From Sordariomycetes sp. S80-01Y (taxonomy: Eukaryota; Ascomycota; Sordariomycetes), in NCBI GenBank assembly GCA_037042185.1, contig JAXQJY010000027.1, positions 806,001 through 870,000 of the forward strand: a stretch of 64,000 nt of DNA, written 5' to 3'. The position numbers and the translations under genes were made by a program. Positions 43,388 to 54,357 of this stretch are shown here, piece by piece. Under the pieces are notes generated by a model, which saw nothing but the letters and a program-made list of their open reading frames with translations, ran no database searches and had not been told where the DNA came from. The first letter of the stretch is position 1; each line of letters begins with the position of its first letter.

Positions 43388-44434
43388 ATGATGCTCCTCG
43401 CAAACTCTCCCGCGGCCTTCCTTGGCTTGGCCCTGGTGGGCGTGGCATCAGCTCATCCGAGCTACTCCAATGCTACCACGTCCAGCAATGGAATATCCTA
43501 CACGACGGAGATTGTCACTGAGATTGTCACATACTGCCCATCTCCTACCACGATTGTTCAGAACCACAAGACATATACAGTCACGGAGCCCACGACTCTG
43601 ACGATCACGGACTGCCCGTGTACTGTGACCAAACCAGTTGTCGCTCCACCGCCGATGAAGACCCCCGAAACAGTCACCAAGTATATCGAACACACTGTGA
43701 CAAAGGAACACACTGTTACCGTCTTCGACTGCCCCACTGCTTGGACCAAGCCTTCTGCTTTCCACCCGCAACCAGGGCATAACGGATATGTCACAGAGGT
43801 GGTCTCGGAATTGACTACTTACTGCCCTAAGCCGACGACCCTTACATACAACGGAAAGACGTACCCTGTCACTGAGCCCACTACGCTCACTATCACTGAT
43901 TGTCCCTGCACTGTCGTCAAGCCAGCGCCCACTGTCACCTATACCACGGAAATCGTCCCGACGCTGACAACTTACTGTCCCCACCCGACCACGATCACCC
44001 AAGGCACCAAGACCTACACAGTTACGGCGCCTACAACGCTGACTATTACGGACTGTCCCTGCACTGTCACTAAGCCCATTACCAAAACGACCGTCACCCT
44101 GCCGACGACAGATACAGTCACCAAGCCAACGGAGACACCAGGTTCTTCGACTTGGAGCCCATCCACTCTGAGCACATGGACCACACCAAAGAGTAGCAGC
44201 TCGCAGACATGGCAAACTTCGAAGACTACCCAGACGTCGCAAACATGGGAGACTTCAGAGACACCTTCGTCTTACGAAAGTACCACAGAGACCTGGGGAA
44301 CTGAGTCCACGACTGCTTCTTGGGAGTCGTCTACCACTTCCAATACCTGGGGCGAGGGAACCACCACCTCCGAGACCTGGAGCCAGCCATCTGTCACCAC
44401 GACTCCTGGCTGGGAATATCGCCGGCGAGCATAA
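43388..44434 (+). CDS. secreted Sed1-like cell-wall repeat protein
   Basis: A single-exon gene of 348 residues. A signal peptide (MMLLANSPAAFLGLALVGVA) ends near residue 22. Three repeats of about 45 residues share the pattern TYCPxPTT...KTYxVTxPTTLTITDCPCTV (starting about residues 39, 135 and 180). A fourth, divergent block (HTVTVFDCPTAW) lies between the first and second. This cysteine-containing, Thr-rich unit is the one known from yeast Sed1 and many ascomycete wall proteins. From about residue 245 the protein is a Ser/Thr/Trp-rich stalk, likely O-mannosylated. The C-terminus ends WEYRRRA with no hydrophobic tail, so a GPI anchor is not predicted. The second in-frame ATG at 43391 is an alternative start. 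Confidence 0.85.
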   Translation: MMLLANSPAAFLGLALVGVASAHPSYSNATTSSNGISYTTEIVTEIVTYCPSPTTIVQNHKTYTVTEPTTLTITDCPCTVTKPVVAPPPMKTPETVTKYIEHTVTKEHTVTVFDCPTAWTKPSAFHPQPGHNGYVTEVVSELTTYCPKPTTLTYNGKTYPVTEPTTLTITDCPCTVVKPAPTVTYTTEIVPTLTTYCPHPTTITQGTKTYTVTAPTTLTITDCPCTVTKPITKTTVTLPTTDTVTKPTETPGSSTWSPSTLSTWTTPKSSSSQTWQTSKTTQTSQTWETSETPSSYESTTETWGTESTTASWESSTTSNTWGEGTTTSETWSQPSVTTTPGWEYRRRA

Positions 44435-47285
44435 TCTGGAACTCCCTAAGTTTCAGCGGGCTTAGATTATCTGGATCTTCGAAGAGTGCTTTGATAGATG
44501 ACACGACATCAGAATGGCTGACGAGACGTGTTTGCAGTTTTCCTTTTGAAATAAATGATTTCCTAGATGAATCGTTTCACATAATGTGCGGTGATAAGTC
44601 TTTTATTGTAGACAAGAAGAGAACAAATATCGTGCAGTAGCAACGAAACGCCAGGTTCATGATCAATATGCATATTCTCCATGCTCTGTGTGCTTCGGTA
44701 CGTTCAATGTGTAGGGATTCTCTGCACAGCTTCAGCCGCAATGTCCTTAGCATAGTCGAGTAGTCTCAAGCCATAGCCGTCGAGCTCCACTCGGCGAATC
44801 ACTTCCTCATAGAACATTGATCGTGAACAAACGCAGCATCGTTATTGGAGAGATCAAAAGGGATTATACATTTATGACGCAGTCGCAAACATGGTCGAGG
44901 AAATTGCCATGGCAAAACGCCTGGCGACATGGCACATCAACGTGGATTAGGGTATGAAAGGAATTGTCTAGAGAGTTTATTCAAATGCAGTGGCTATTTT
45001 GTGCGAACCTATCACCGAGATATCTTTTGTAAAAGGGGTTTGTCATTCGATGAGCGGCAGTGTCATGCGGATCGCGTCGGTATGAATCGTGTGCTACCGT
45101 TAACAAAAGTCACTAGGCGGTCTCTACTTGATTTGATTGCCACCGGATGTCGTCTTCCACTCTATAGGATAAACAATAATTAAGGTCGAGATCAATTTTC
45201 GAGTTTTGAATCAATAGGTACCGACTGGGCGCCTTTTCTTCCTAGGGGCGGTAAAGAGGGCTCCGTTGAAGTGATTCTTGTCGGTCTTTTCCTAGCTTTA
45301 AGACCTAAACCGGTCTTTCTTTCTATTATAAACTGGTAGTTGCGCCCCTCAACTTCTTGCAACCACTAGGCAGCCCATAAAGCCCGTTACGACGTTAAGT
45401 TCACTTTGGCGTCCACACTGCTGCGGGAGAGACAAGGGGCAGGAGGGACACTGGTACACAACATCGGAGAATTGTCCTGTAGCTCACTCACACAGGGTAT
45501 GACTGTTTCCTACTTTAATATTGATTGAATGCAGGGTAACCCAAGCTTTGAAGACAAGGCTAGTGATGACAGTGCTTCTTCCATCCCGCCAAGCGGCGCG
45601 GTCTCTTGTCGGTTCTCTAGCCAAGCTTAGGCCATGGTGGATCTGCTTGACACATGGTAAGGAGAGGTTATCAGAGTCGGCAAAAGTTTCTTTGAAAGGA
45701 AAGACTGTGGCTGGAGGGTATCCTCTGGCGGATTCAAAGTGCACACAAGGGAAGGGGGCCCAGGGTGGAGGAAACAATGTCGCACAAAGAGGTATAGATA
45801 GAGCTGCAGAACAATGAATCAAACCCATGTAAGGTAATTGAAATCTATCCAGTACCATTTTCCAAAGCATGTAGTGTGTCGCACACGAGTCCCTGTGAAT
45901 TCAATGTACTCTGTGCTACAACTCTGAGATTAATGCATGCCTCGGCCCTTAACCTACGGCAGTAGAACTCCATACCATATTCTCAAGGGTCTTTACAACA
46001 AGACCTTGTATACTTGTACACGTCAAAACATTCATTTAGACCGTCTGTTCAAGAAGAGAAGGCAAGGCGAGCAAATGGGGGATCCAGAACGAACGGAAGT
46101 CAATGGTTGATGTAGATAGACTTCCCGGTGTCGCCGAGCCAGTACTTGAATGGAGATCCTTTCTGATTTGGTCATCATCTTCCTTGCTCAGCATCGGCAA
46201 TGCGCGGCACTTATTCCCTAGCTGCCCAATAAGGACTCGAACCTTGGGCGCGATCTAGCCAGCTTAAGCTAGGAAGTACAGCACCGCGACCCAGTCTAAG
46301 TTTCTTGTATTCCAAGGATGACCGAAACTGTCAGTGCCTTCCTTCCGACTCTGACCTTGATGATTTAAGTTGAAACATGATGCGAGATTCAACGTGAAAG
46401 ACAGCTTTTCTCGGGCATGCTACCGGGTGCTAAGGTCCGTCAAAACAGCATCTGCCGATTCACAACGTTGCGGGCGCAGCAGGAAACTTTTGACGAAAGG
46501 GTGTGACCCCTCAATCAATGAAAGGTCTCAGCCCATCTGTGCATCCCCGGGGCGGCCACCGACTGCATTATTGGTGTGATTATGACGTGGAGGCAACTAC
46601 GATGCAGCGTAATTGTTGGTCGTGTCTTATATGCACTCGAGAAGGGGCCAATTTCCCCGCGATTTTGACAACGCGGGGTGCATATCCGACTGGTTCGAGA
46701 CGCGTCTCCTTATGTCCGCCGGGAATATTGAAGACAAGTTTTGGAGTAGAAAGGTCTCTCGTGCAGCCTTCCAAGCGGGGAGTGACTTGTAGAAGGGCCC
46801 TAGTCACGCGATCTTAGCTCCGGTCTGCGGGCTCTTCCTTTGTTCCGAACGCTAGTCCGTCTAAGTGAGGCTTGTGTGTACGACGGAAGCGGACACTGGA
46901 ACACTGCGTCGTCACTTTGGGGAATGTGTTACATGAGATGCACAATACTTCATGAGGGGCGACGCGTTCTTACACACCCTCATCGTGCGGAGCATCAAAT
47001 GCACGCGCTGCCAACTGGTTGACGAGGGTCCACGCTCGAGGTGGTGTAGGGGCTCGACAGCGCCATAGGACGGATAAACTCAGTCGACCTCACTATTCGA
47101 GATCATGAGGTTGCAAACGCAGAATTCTCGGCGTTCGGTGATGTTTCGTCGAGAGCAAACGTGGTGGGTGGCTCGTAGATAAGGAGGAGGTTCTCGCCTG
47201 GACGCCGCGTTGCTCTTCTGTTCCATCATCAGCATTTAATATTCATATACAACACCAAGGAACATACCATAGTGATATAGTAATT
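44435..47285. other. gene-poor region, about 2.9 kb
   Basis: No protein gene was recognised. On the minus strand, 46231-46245 reads as a tRNA box B-like word (AGGTTCGAGTCCT), with an A-box-like word some 15 bp before it, but there is no room for an anticodon arm and the acceptor stem does not pair. The right end is the alcohol oxidase promoter. Confidence 0.4.
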
Positions 47286-49639
47286 ATGAGCGGTGCAATT
47301 CCTGACGAGTTCGACATCATCGTCTGCGGTGGAGGCAGCGCAGGATGTGTCGTCGCAGGGAGACTCGCCAACCTCGACCACAAACTCACAGTCCTTCTCA
47401 TTGAGGGCGGTGAGAACAACCTCAACAACCCATGGGTCTTCCGCCCGGGTATTTACCCGCGGAACATGAAGCTGGACTCCAAGACCGCCACATTCTACGA
47501 GTCCAAGCCTTCGAAATGGCTGGCGGGCCGCAAGGCCATTGTCCCTTGCGCCAACATCCTCGGCGGCGGCTCCTCGATTAATTTTATGGTGAGCTCTTCT
47601 ACTCTGTTCACGGTTCAAGTCCTAACGAGGTCAGATGTACACTCGAGCCTCTGCGTCTGATTACGACGACTTCCAGGCCAAGGGCTGGACTACGGAAGAG
47701 CTTCTGCCCCTAATGAGAAAGCACGAGACCTACCAGCGTGCGTCTCACAACAGAGACATACACGGTTTCGAAGGGCCCATCAAAGTATCGTTTGGAAATT
47801 AGTGAGTCAATCATTCCAAGCAAAGCACAATTGCTGACTAGATAGCACGTACCCCATCAAGGAAGATTTCCTCCGTGCGGCAGAATCCCAAGGCATTCCA
47901 ACCGTGGATGACTTGCAGGATCTTACCACCGGCCACGGAGCTGAGCATTGGCTGAAGTGGATCAATCGGGATGTAAGAGAACAAAACCCTCTATTGAAAT
48001 ACTAAACTGACATTTCATAGACCGGCAGGCGAAGTGACAGTGCCCACGCTTACATCCACTCCACCCGCGCCCAGCACTCCAATCTGTACTTGGCCTGCAA
48101 CACCAAGGTTGACAAGGTCATCATCGAGAACGGCAGAGCAGTAGCCGTACAAACTGTGTAGGCTATCCTAGCAATTCCCTCTGCGAAAACGAAGACTAAC
48201 GAACCTCAAAGTCCCATGAAGCCCCTTGATCCTCAGCAGCTGAAGACCCGTACCTTCAAGGCCCGCAAGCAGATCGTGGTCTCGGGTGGCACGCTGTCTT
48301 CGCCACTCATTCTTCAGCGCTCTGGAATTGGCGACCCCGAGAAGCTGAAGGCTGCGGGCGTCGAATGCAAAGTCGACCTGCCAGGAGTCGGTCTCAATTT
48401 CCAGGACCACTATCTCACATTTTCCGCATACCGTGCAAAGCCTGGCACGGAGAGTTTTGACGACTTCGTCCGCGGAGAACCCGAGGTTCAAAAGCGTGAG
48501 TACCCCCCGGTGTTTGCTATCATTTCCCACGCTGACCAATGTAGGCATCTTCGACGAGTGGAATCTAAAGGGCACCGGACCCCTTGCCACCAACGGTATC
48601 GACGCCGGTGTCAAGATCCGCCCGACGGCCAAGGAGCTGGAGGAGTTTGAAAAGTGGCCTACGCCTCACTTCAAGGACGGCTGGAAGTCGTATTTCGAGA
48701 AGAAGCCTGATAAGCCCGTGATGCACTACTCCGTCATTGCGGGCTGGTTCGGCGACCATATGCTCATGTAAGCCCCCTCCCCTTCTCCCCCCATGCAACG
48801 GCTGGTGCTGATTTTCATAGGCCCCCCGGCAACTTCTTCACCATGTTCCACTTCCTGGAGTACCCCTTCTCCCGTGGATACACCCACATTACATCTGCTG
48901 ACCCTTACGCCGTGCCCGACTTTGACGCCGGCTTCATGAACGACGAGCGGGACATGGTCCCCATGGTCTGGGGGTATATCAAGTCGCGCGAGACGGCGCG
49001 TCGCATGGATGCTTACGCCGGCGAAGTGGCAGGCATGCATCCCGTCTTCGCATACGACTCCCCTGCCAAAGCTAAGGATCTTGACCTCAAGAGCACGAAC
49101 CTGTATGCCAAGCCCGGCAACCTCACTGCTGGTATCCAGCACGGCAGCTGGACGCAGCCACTTGAGGAGGCCGAGATCAAGTGCAACATGGCATCGACCG
49201 TGACTAGCAGCCAGAAGGATATGAGGCATGATCTCAAGTACTCCGACGAGGACATCAAGGCAGTCGAGGAATGGGTCAAGCGTCACGTCGAGACGACCTG
49301 GCACTCACTTGGTACCTGTTCCATGGCGCCGAAGGAAGGTAACAGCATCGTCAAGCATGGCGTGCTGGATGAGCGTCTGAACGTCCACGGAGTGGAAGGT
49401 CTCAAGGTGGCGGACTTGAGTATCTGCCCCGACAACGTCGGCTGCAACACGTGAGTCGCTGTAACAAACGCGATGGATGTGACACTAACCAAACTTCCAG
49501 ATACTCTACTGCCCTTCTCATCGGCGAGAAGGCTGCTGTGCTCGTGGGTGAGGATCTGGGGTACTCTGGCGAAGCCCTGGAGATGAAGGTCCCCTCGTAC
49601 AATGCACCTGGCGAAGTCTTGCTCCCCTACCGCTTGTAA
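47286..49639 (+). CDS. AOX1: GMC oxidoreductase, alcohol (methanol) oxidase type
   Basis: Eight exons, join(47286..47588,47635..47801,47846..47972,48021..48157,48212..48495,48545..48767,48821..49450,49501..49639); introns of 44-54 nt; 669 residues, matching alcohol oxidase rather than the shorter glucose or aryl-alcohol oxidases. FAD is held by DIIVCGGGSAGCVVAGRLA at the N-terminus. GGGSSINFMMYTRAS spans the first splice. The active-site pair is H575 (TWHSLGTCSM) and N623 (VGCNTYSTALLIGEKAA), at nearly the positions of the yeast methanol oxidase pair. Alcohol oxidases oxidise methanol and short alcohols to aldehydes plus H2O2, usually in peroxisomes. In plant-associated fungi the methanol can come from pectin. 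The C-terminus is YRL, not a standard PTS1. The symbol is by resemblance. Confidence 0.88.
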
Positions 49640-49789
49640 ACGATGTGTAATGCTGTTACGCTCGTTCATCACCCCTCAATAGTTGGAAATGCGGCAGACG
49701 CAGGCAGATTGATAGCTCGGATAGGACAAATCTCCATGTATGAATTCATACGCTTGTATCATGTTCATGAGCACGGAAGGCGAACACTG

Positions 49790-50822
49790 CTAATATCCGT
49801 GCCCCTCGGGGGCATGATGCCACGCATGCTCAAACCCACTCCAGCCCCCCAGCTCCGGCTCGTCCGTTGCGTATAGCGAATACACGACCATGTCGTAGTA
49901 CCCATCCTGCGGCGTCACTCCGTTGCAAACATTGCCTCCCATCGCCACGTTCAACAATATCGTCATGTCCCTCATCGGCCTGGTACCACCCGGGATGCTT
50001 CCCTTCATCACCGGCCTGCCGTCAATGTACCACACCAGTCTTCCCTGCCCCGGCTGACCACCAGGCTGATCCCAAGCGAGGTCATACCGCACGGGACGGC
50101 TATGCATGTCGGGAATCTTGGTGCCCAGTACGCGGTGTTTGTCGCCTTCGTGGTGTTGGCCCCAGTGGAGACAGGAGTGGTTCTCGTGATCGCCATTCCA
50201 GGTTTCCGCGATGTCGATCTCACCATCCGTGGGCCAGGAGAAGGGTTCCTGGGGGAGCAGCCAGAACGCGGGCCAAATTCCCGGCGCACAGGGTGACTGG
50301 ATCATGGCCGTCAAGCATCCCCTGTCTCGGGCCAAGGTTGCCCTGCTCACGAGACGGGCTGAGGTGTATTTTTGCTCAGGGTCGGGACTCTGGTTCTGAG
50401 CAAGAGCTCGAAGAACCAACAACCCGTTGGGCGTGCTTTTGGAAAGGTCAGTGGAGGAGCTCGACAGGGTCTTTCGAAAGTACTCACTGGAAGCAATTCT
50501 GCGGCAAGGCAGTGTAAAACTGCAGCTCCTGGTTCCCCCACCCATCGGGCCCATTGCCCATCTTCGCATCCCACTCTTGCGTCACGGCAACATTCTGGTC
50601 AAACTGGGCTCTCCAGTAAGGGGCCGGGGCCTGCTGCGGCGGGTAATTTGGAGGGGGCTGCGGCGGGTGGCCTGGCTGTTGCTGCTGGTAGTACCCCTGC
50701 TGCGGGGGCTGCTGCTGCTGCGCGGATCCCGAGCCGGTGAACTTGCTGATGCCGGATTCAACCTCCTTGGAGATGGTGTCAAACTCCTTCTTGAGGGAGT
50801 TGACGTGGTCGCGCCAGCCCAT
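49790..50822 (-). CDS. GH16-family glycosidase without signal peptide
   Basis: Two exons, complement(join(49790..50435,50488..50822)), with a 52-nt intron; 326 residues. The catalytic motif is DGEIDIAETW, with nucleophile E184, assisting D186 and acid/base E189. Around it are GIWPAFWLLP before and HENHSCLHWGQHH after, and the late sandwich strands RPMRDMTILLNVAMGGNV and GYYDMVVYSLYAT. Residues 1-35 form a charged helix (DHVNSLKKEFDTISKEVE), and residues 36-75 are Gln/Pro/Tyr-rich, partly repetitive (QQQQ, PPQ). No signal peptide is seen, unlike most fungal beta-1,3-glucan hydrolases and transglycosylases, so the site of action is unclear. Likely substrate: beta-1,3 or mixed-linked glucans. 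Convergent with the alcohol oxidase. Confidence 0.85.
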
Positions 50823-51565
50823 CTTGAAATATCCGGGTAGGGTGAGTTGGGGTTTCGGGGATGTTGGGAGGATGGAGAATTTGGAGACGGAGGGACGGGA
50901 GCTAGCAATAAAGGTGGTGACGCGTCAGGCCAATGTACGGCTCGATGTGGGGTATCTCGGACGGCAGGACTGGGCGCAGCTTTGTTCACCAGACGCATTT
51001 CGTAAGATAAGTGGCTGGTTTCAAACCGGCGTGATTGAGACGCGAGACCATAATGCTATCGGAATGACTTGCTCAAACTGAGAAAGGGGCAGCTGGAAAA
51101 GGGGTTCGGTTTCACGGCGAGTTTGAATGTGGATCCCTGCCTAAAACGGATACTATATCGAACCCTTGCTCATTGAGGTACAAGGTATTGCGTTTGCAGA
51201 CCTTGCTCCAGTGTTGTGTAGCAGCTACTACTTCGAAGGGTCAACTCACGCACGTGGTAGTACGGCGTGCAAACACAAGCCACAAATCAGTCATGATGAT
51301 CTCTAACGCGGCCAACCCCTCGACATGTACCCCGTTACAACGGCGTACTTTACACAATAATGCAGCGTACTTCACGCAGTCACAGCCGGATCAAGTCCTT
51401 GAGCAAAGGAAACGCTAGTATATTCGTGCCACAACTTATGCACACCTGGTCGCCCACCGGGATATCTCGACATCAACACCCAACAACAGAGGGGATATAG
51501 ATACGATTTTCAAACAAATGCCATGCCAACTCTACCGTCGCCGCCTCGAATGCTCGCTTGTCGCG
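50823..51565. other. intergenic region
   Basis: Promoter of the GH16 gene (left, minus strand) and 3' flank of the VHS/GAT adaptor (right, minus strand). No gene was recognised. Confidence 0.4.
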
Positions 51566-53127
51566 CTAGTATCGGTAAACAGGCTCCTTGTTCCGGTCCT
51601 GAGCATCGTACAAATCATCGTCCGACGCGTCGTCCTTCTTCGGCTTAGCAGCTCCCGAGCCCGACGGTGCATCTGCTGCGGCGCTGCTGAAGCCGGGGTT
51701 GAACGGCTCGGAGTGATGCCTGGTTTGGGCTTCATCTGGGTCCCGGAAAGGATCTTGGCCGTCGTCGTCGTCGGATCGCCGAGACGGTCTGGCAGGCCCC
51801 GCGCCACTGGGCTGGTCATGCTCGTCCGCCGTGGCTTTTCCCTTTCCGTTTCCTTGAGGCACATCTGGGGCCTCCGGGGTCTCCCCGCTCGCATATAGCT
51901 GCTGCTGACTCCTCGTCCACTCCAAAACCCGGTCGTTCCCGTTCGTCGGGGGCGTGGGCGCTTGGCTCTCGGTCCCTAGGCCGAATTGCTTTCTCGCATT
52001 CAACACCGCCCGCTGATGTTGATTCAGCGCCGTCTGCAACTGCTCGTTGGTATCAATCAGGCTCTCCATCGTGTCGTTGTCCGGCGCGGGCGCATCGCAG
52101 GTCATGTACCCCTGGATCGACCTGGAAGCACTCTGACACCGGTCGGCGAATTCCTTGATGAGCTCGTTGTTGAGCATCTCGGCCGCGGGCGTGTTCATGA
52201 CCACCTGCTCGAGGAGCTTGGCTGAGGTGCGGGCTTCCTCGAGCCGGGATGCCAGTTCAACGGCGTCGGGGAGACGTTTGTTTTGGTGGGCGCGGGCGAA
52301 GTAATTTTGAGAGTGTGCGTTGAACTGGGGAGCAGCCGGAGCTCCTCTCTGGTTCGCAGGGAGTGGTCCCTTGCCCTGAATTGTTAGCAAGCCTACTCAA
52401 TCCGTTGAAATGATCGACGTACCCCGTTCTTCTTGATCGCCTCCTCCTTCTGGACCTTCCACATCTGTACCAGCGGCTGCAAGTTTTGGTCGTACATCTT
52501 GGTATGCTCAAAGTCGTCCAACGTCTCCATCAGCATCTGCCTAACCCTCGAATCATTTGCATGCTTCAACAGCTTCCGACACGTCTCCACGAACTCGGGG
52601 TCGGCCAGGTTTCTCGTGAAGGTCTCGCCCGGGTTGTCCGTCAATATGCGCACGAGCATGAGTGCGTTGTACTGCCATGAGGGCCGCGACGCGTAGGACT
52701 TGTGTAGGAACTTGCGAATCACGCGGGCGCATTCGGTCGCCGCGGCGGGGGAGGATTCGGCGGCGTCGACGATGGGTGGGAGGAAGAGAATTTCGTCGCC
52801 TTGGACGTTGCCGCCGGACTCGCAGAAGGCTGTCTAGGGGTTTCGTTCAGCGGTGCAATCGCAAGAGGGGAGGCAGGGAAACATACCACGCTGTCATGCG
52901 CCGAGCCCTCGGGGGTCTGTCCTGGTTGCGGCGTCGCACCAAGAGGCGGCGCTGTGGACGCATCAGGGGCACTCCCCTCGGCGTTGTTCGCTGCGCTCCC
53001 TGCTCGCGTCAATCGACGATGCCCTCACCTGCGCGGGCGCACAAGGCTCTGACTCACCACCAGTCGTCCTCCTCTTCAGACTGCCAAGGACCTTGTTCGC
53101 GCTGAGCGCCTTCTTCATGGACTTCAT
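51566..53127 (-). CDS. LSB5: VHS and GAT domain adaptor, Lsb5-like
   Basis: Four exons, complement(join(51566..52375,52423..52833,52887..52999,53058..53127)); introns of 47, 53 and 58 nt; 467 residues. A basic N-terminus (MKSMKKALSANKVLGSLKRR) leads into a low-complexity Ala/Pro segment. A VHS domain follows: ECARVIRKFLHKSY, QYNALMLVRILTDNPGETF, MLMETLDDFEHTKMYDQNLQ and PLVQMWKVQKEEA. A GAT helical bundle (LPDAVELASRLEEARTSAKL to LQTALNQHQRAVLNARKQFG) comes next, then a disordered acidic tail (DDDDGQDPFRDPDEAQ). Such proteins bind ubiquitin and cargo at endosomes. Yeast Lsb5 links the actin regulator Las17 to endocytosis. The start is supported by the RRTTGG splice junction. A second ATG at 53118 would remove three residues. 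Confidence 0.85.
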
Positions 53128-54357
53128 CTCGGGCGCCTCTGTCGCGTGCGCGCGCGACTCGGGTCAAGCAAAGAGTGCCCGTCGGGATGTGGGTTCGAGG
53201 CGGGTATCGTGAGCAGGAGTAAAATCGGGAGGTGGAAAAGATGGCGTGCGGCGTGAGTGTAGGTCGTCGTGCTTATGTATCTACCCACCTGTAGGATCGC
53301 GGCCAGGCTGCAGCTCGCTCCAGACTGGGCTCAGACCCTGAACGTGCGTCTGCGGCGGTGCCAACGATTGGTGATTAAGGCGCGAGCTTCAACTGCCAAA
53401 ATAAACCATCACAGCTGTCAAAGTCCGGAGGGTGAACTCTGTTATGTATTACTTCAGGCTATAGTGGTCAGAAGCGACGACAACAGCCACAGCATGGCCT
53501 GGATGAGTCGTTGGTCTCAAGGTAAGGCAGTGGATGGCGACGGCGTATGGCGACGGGATTGAGGCGCGGCAACACCGACAGGGAGCTAGGAGATGATTCG
53601 CGAGGCTGTTGCGTAACCGCAAAACTCTAACTGAGAAAAGAAATCTGGCAAATATCAAGAGGAAATGGGCTGCTCAAGAATAAAGACCAGATAGTCGCGG
53701 AACAGACAGTCGCACCGGTGTTGCTGCAGCTGGATGACGGGCTCTCCGCATCCAGATGCGAAGGTTGGGGCTGTTGGGGTTGAGCGCGGCCGCTACAGTC
53801 ACGGTCACGGTGCTCCGGGTTGGTGGAGGTGGGTGGCGCGGCGCCGGCCCAAGCACAGCCTCGACGACGACGCAATCGCCAACATCAGCCAGCGGGTGGC
53901 CAGTGGAAGCGAAGCTGGATTGGGGGACTCGAGACATTCCGACTCTTCAGAGAGGGTCCCGTTCTTGGCACTCACAGTCAAGGTAGAGAGAGTCGAGGCT
54001 GCTGTGTCTCTAACCTCGACTAGACTAGTATCTTTTCCAGTACGGGGCGCTCGACTTGGTCACCGGGTCTAACCGCCAACAAACACCGCTACCGTGGGAC
54101 TGGTACCATTCTGCTTCGGACAAGAGCGCGTTGTTCTTGCTGCTAGGCTAGCATGACTTCCCCTCAATGGCTGTCGTCAGCGCCAAGCTCGAAGCGCGTA
54201 ACCATCCCCTATCACTCCCTCGCCTCAGGCCCCTTTCGGAGACAGGTCCCAATTTGACTCTCTAAATCCGACAACATATGACTTTTTTCTGGAACAAAGG
54301 CCCGATAGTCTTAAGCGTGACGTTCTTGTCATTCCTGCCTCTATGTTCAAGCTACAA
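53128..54357. other. intergenic region
   Basis: Promoter of the VHS/GAT gene and 3' flank of the UBX gene, both minus-strand. Several short overlapping frames exist at 53670-54070, none with recognisable motifs. Confidence 0.4.

Noticed and set aside
46195-46310. tRNA-like sequence on the minus strand with box B AGGTTCGAGTCCT and an A-box-like word
   Set aside because: Only about 15 nt separate the two boxes, leaving no anticodon arm; the acceptor stem does not pair and the T stem has a mismatch. At best a degenerate tRNA fragment.
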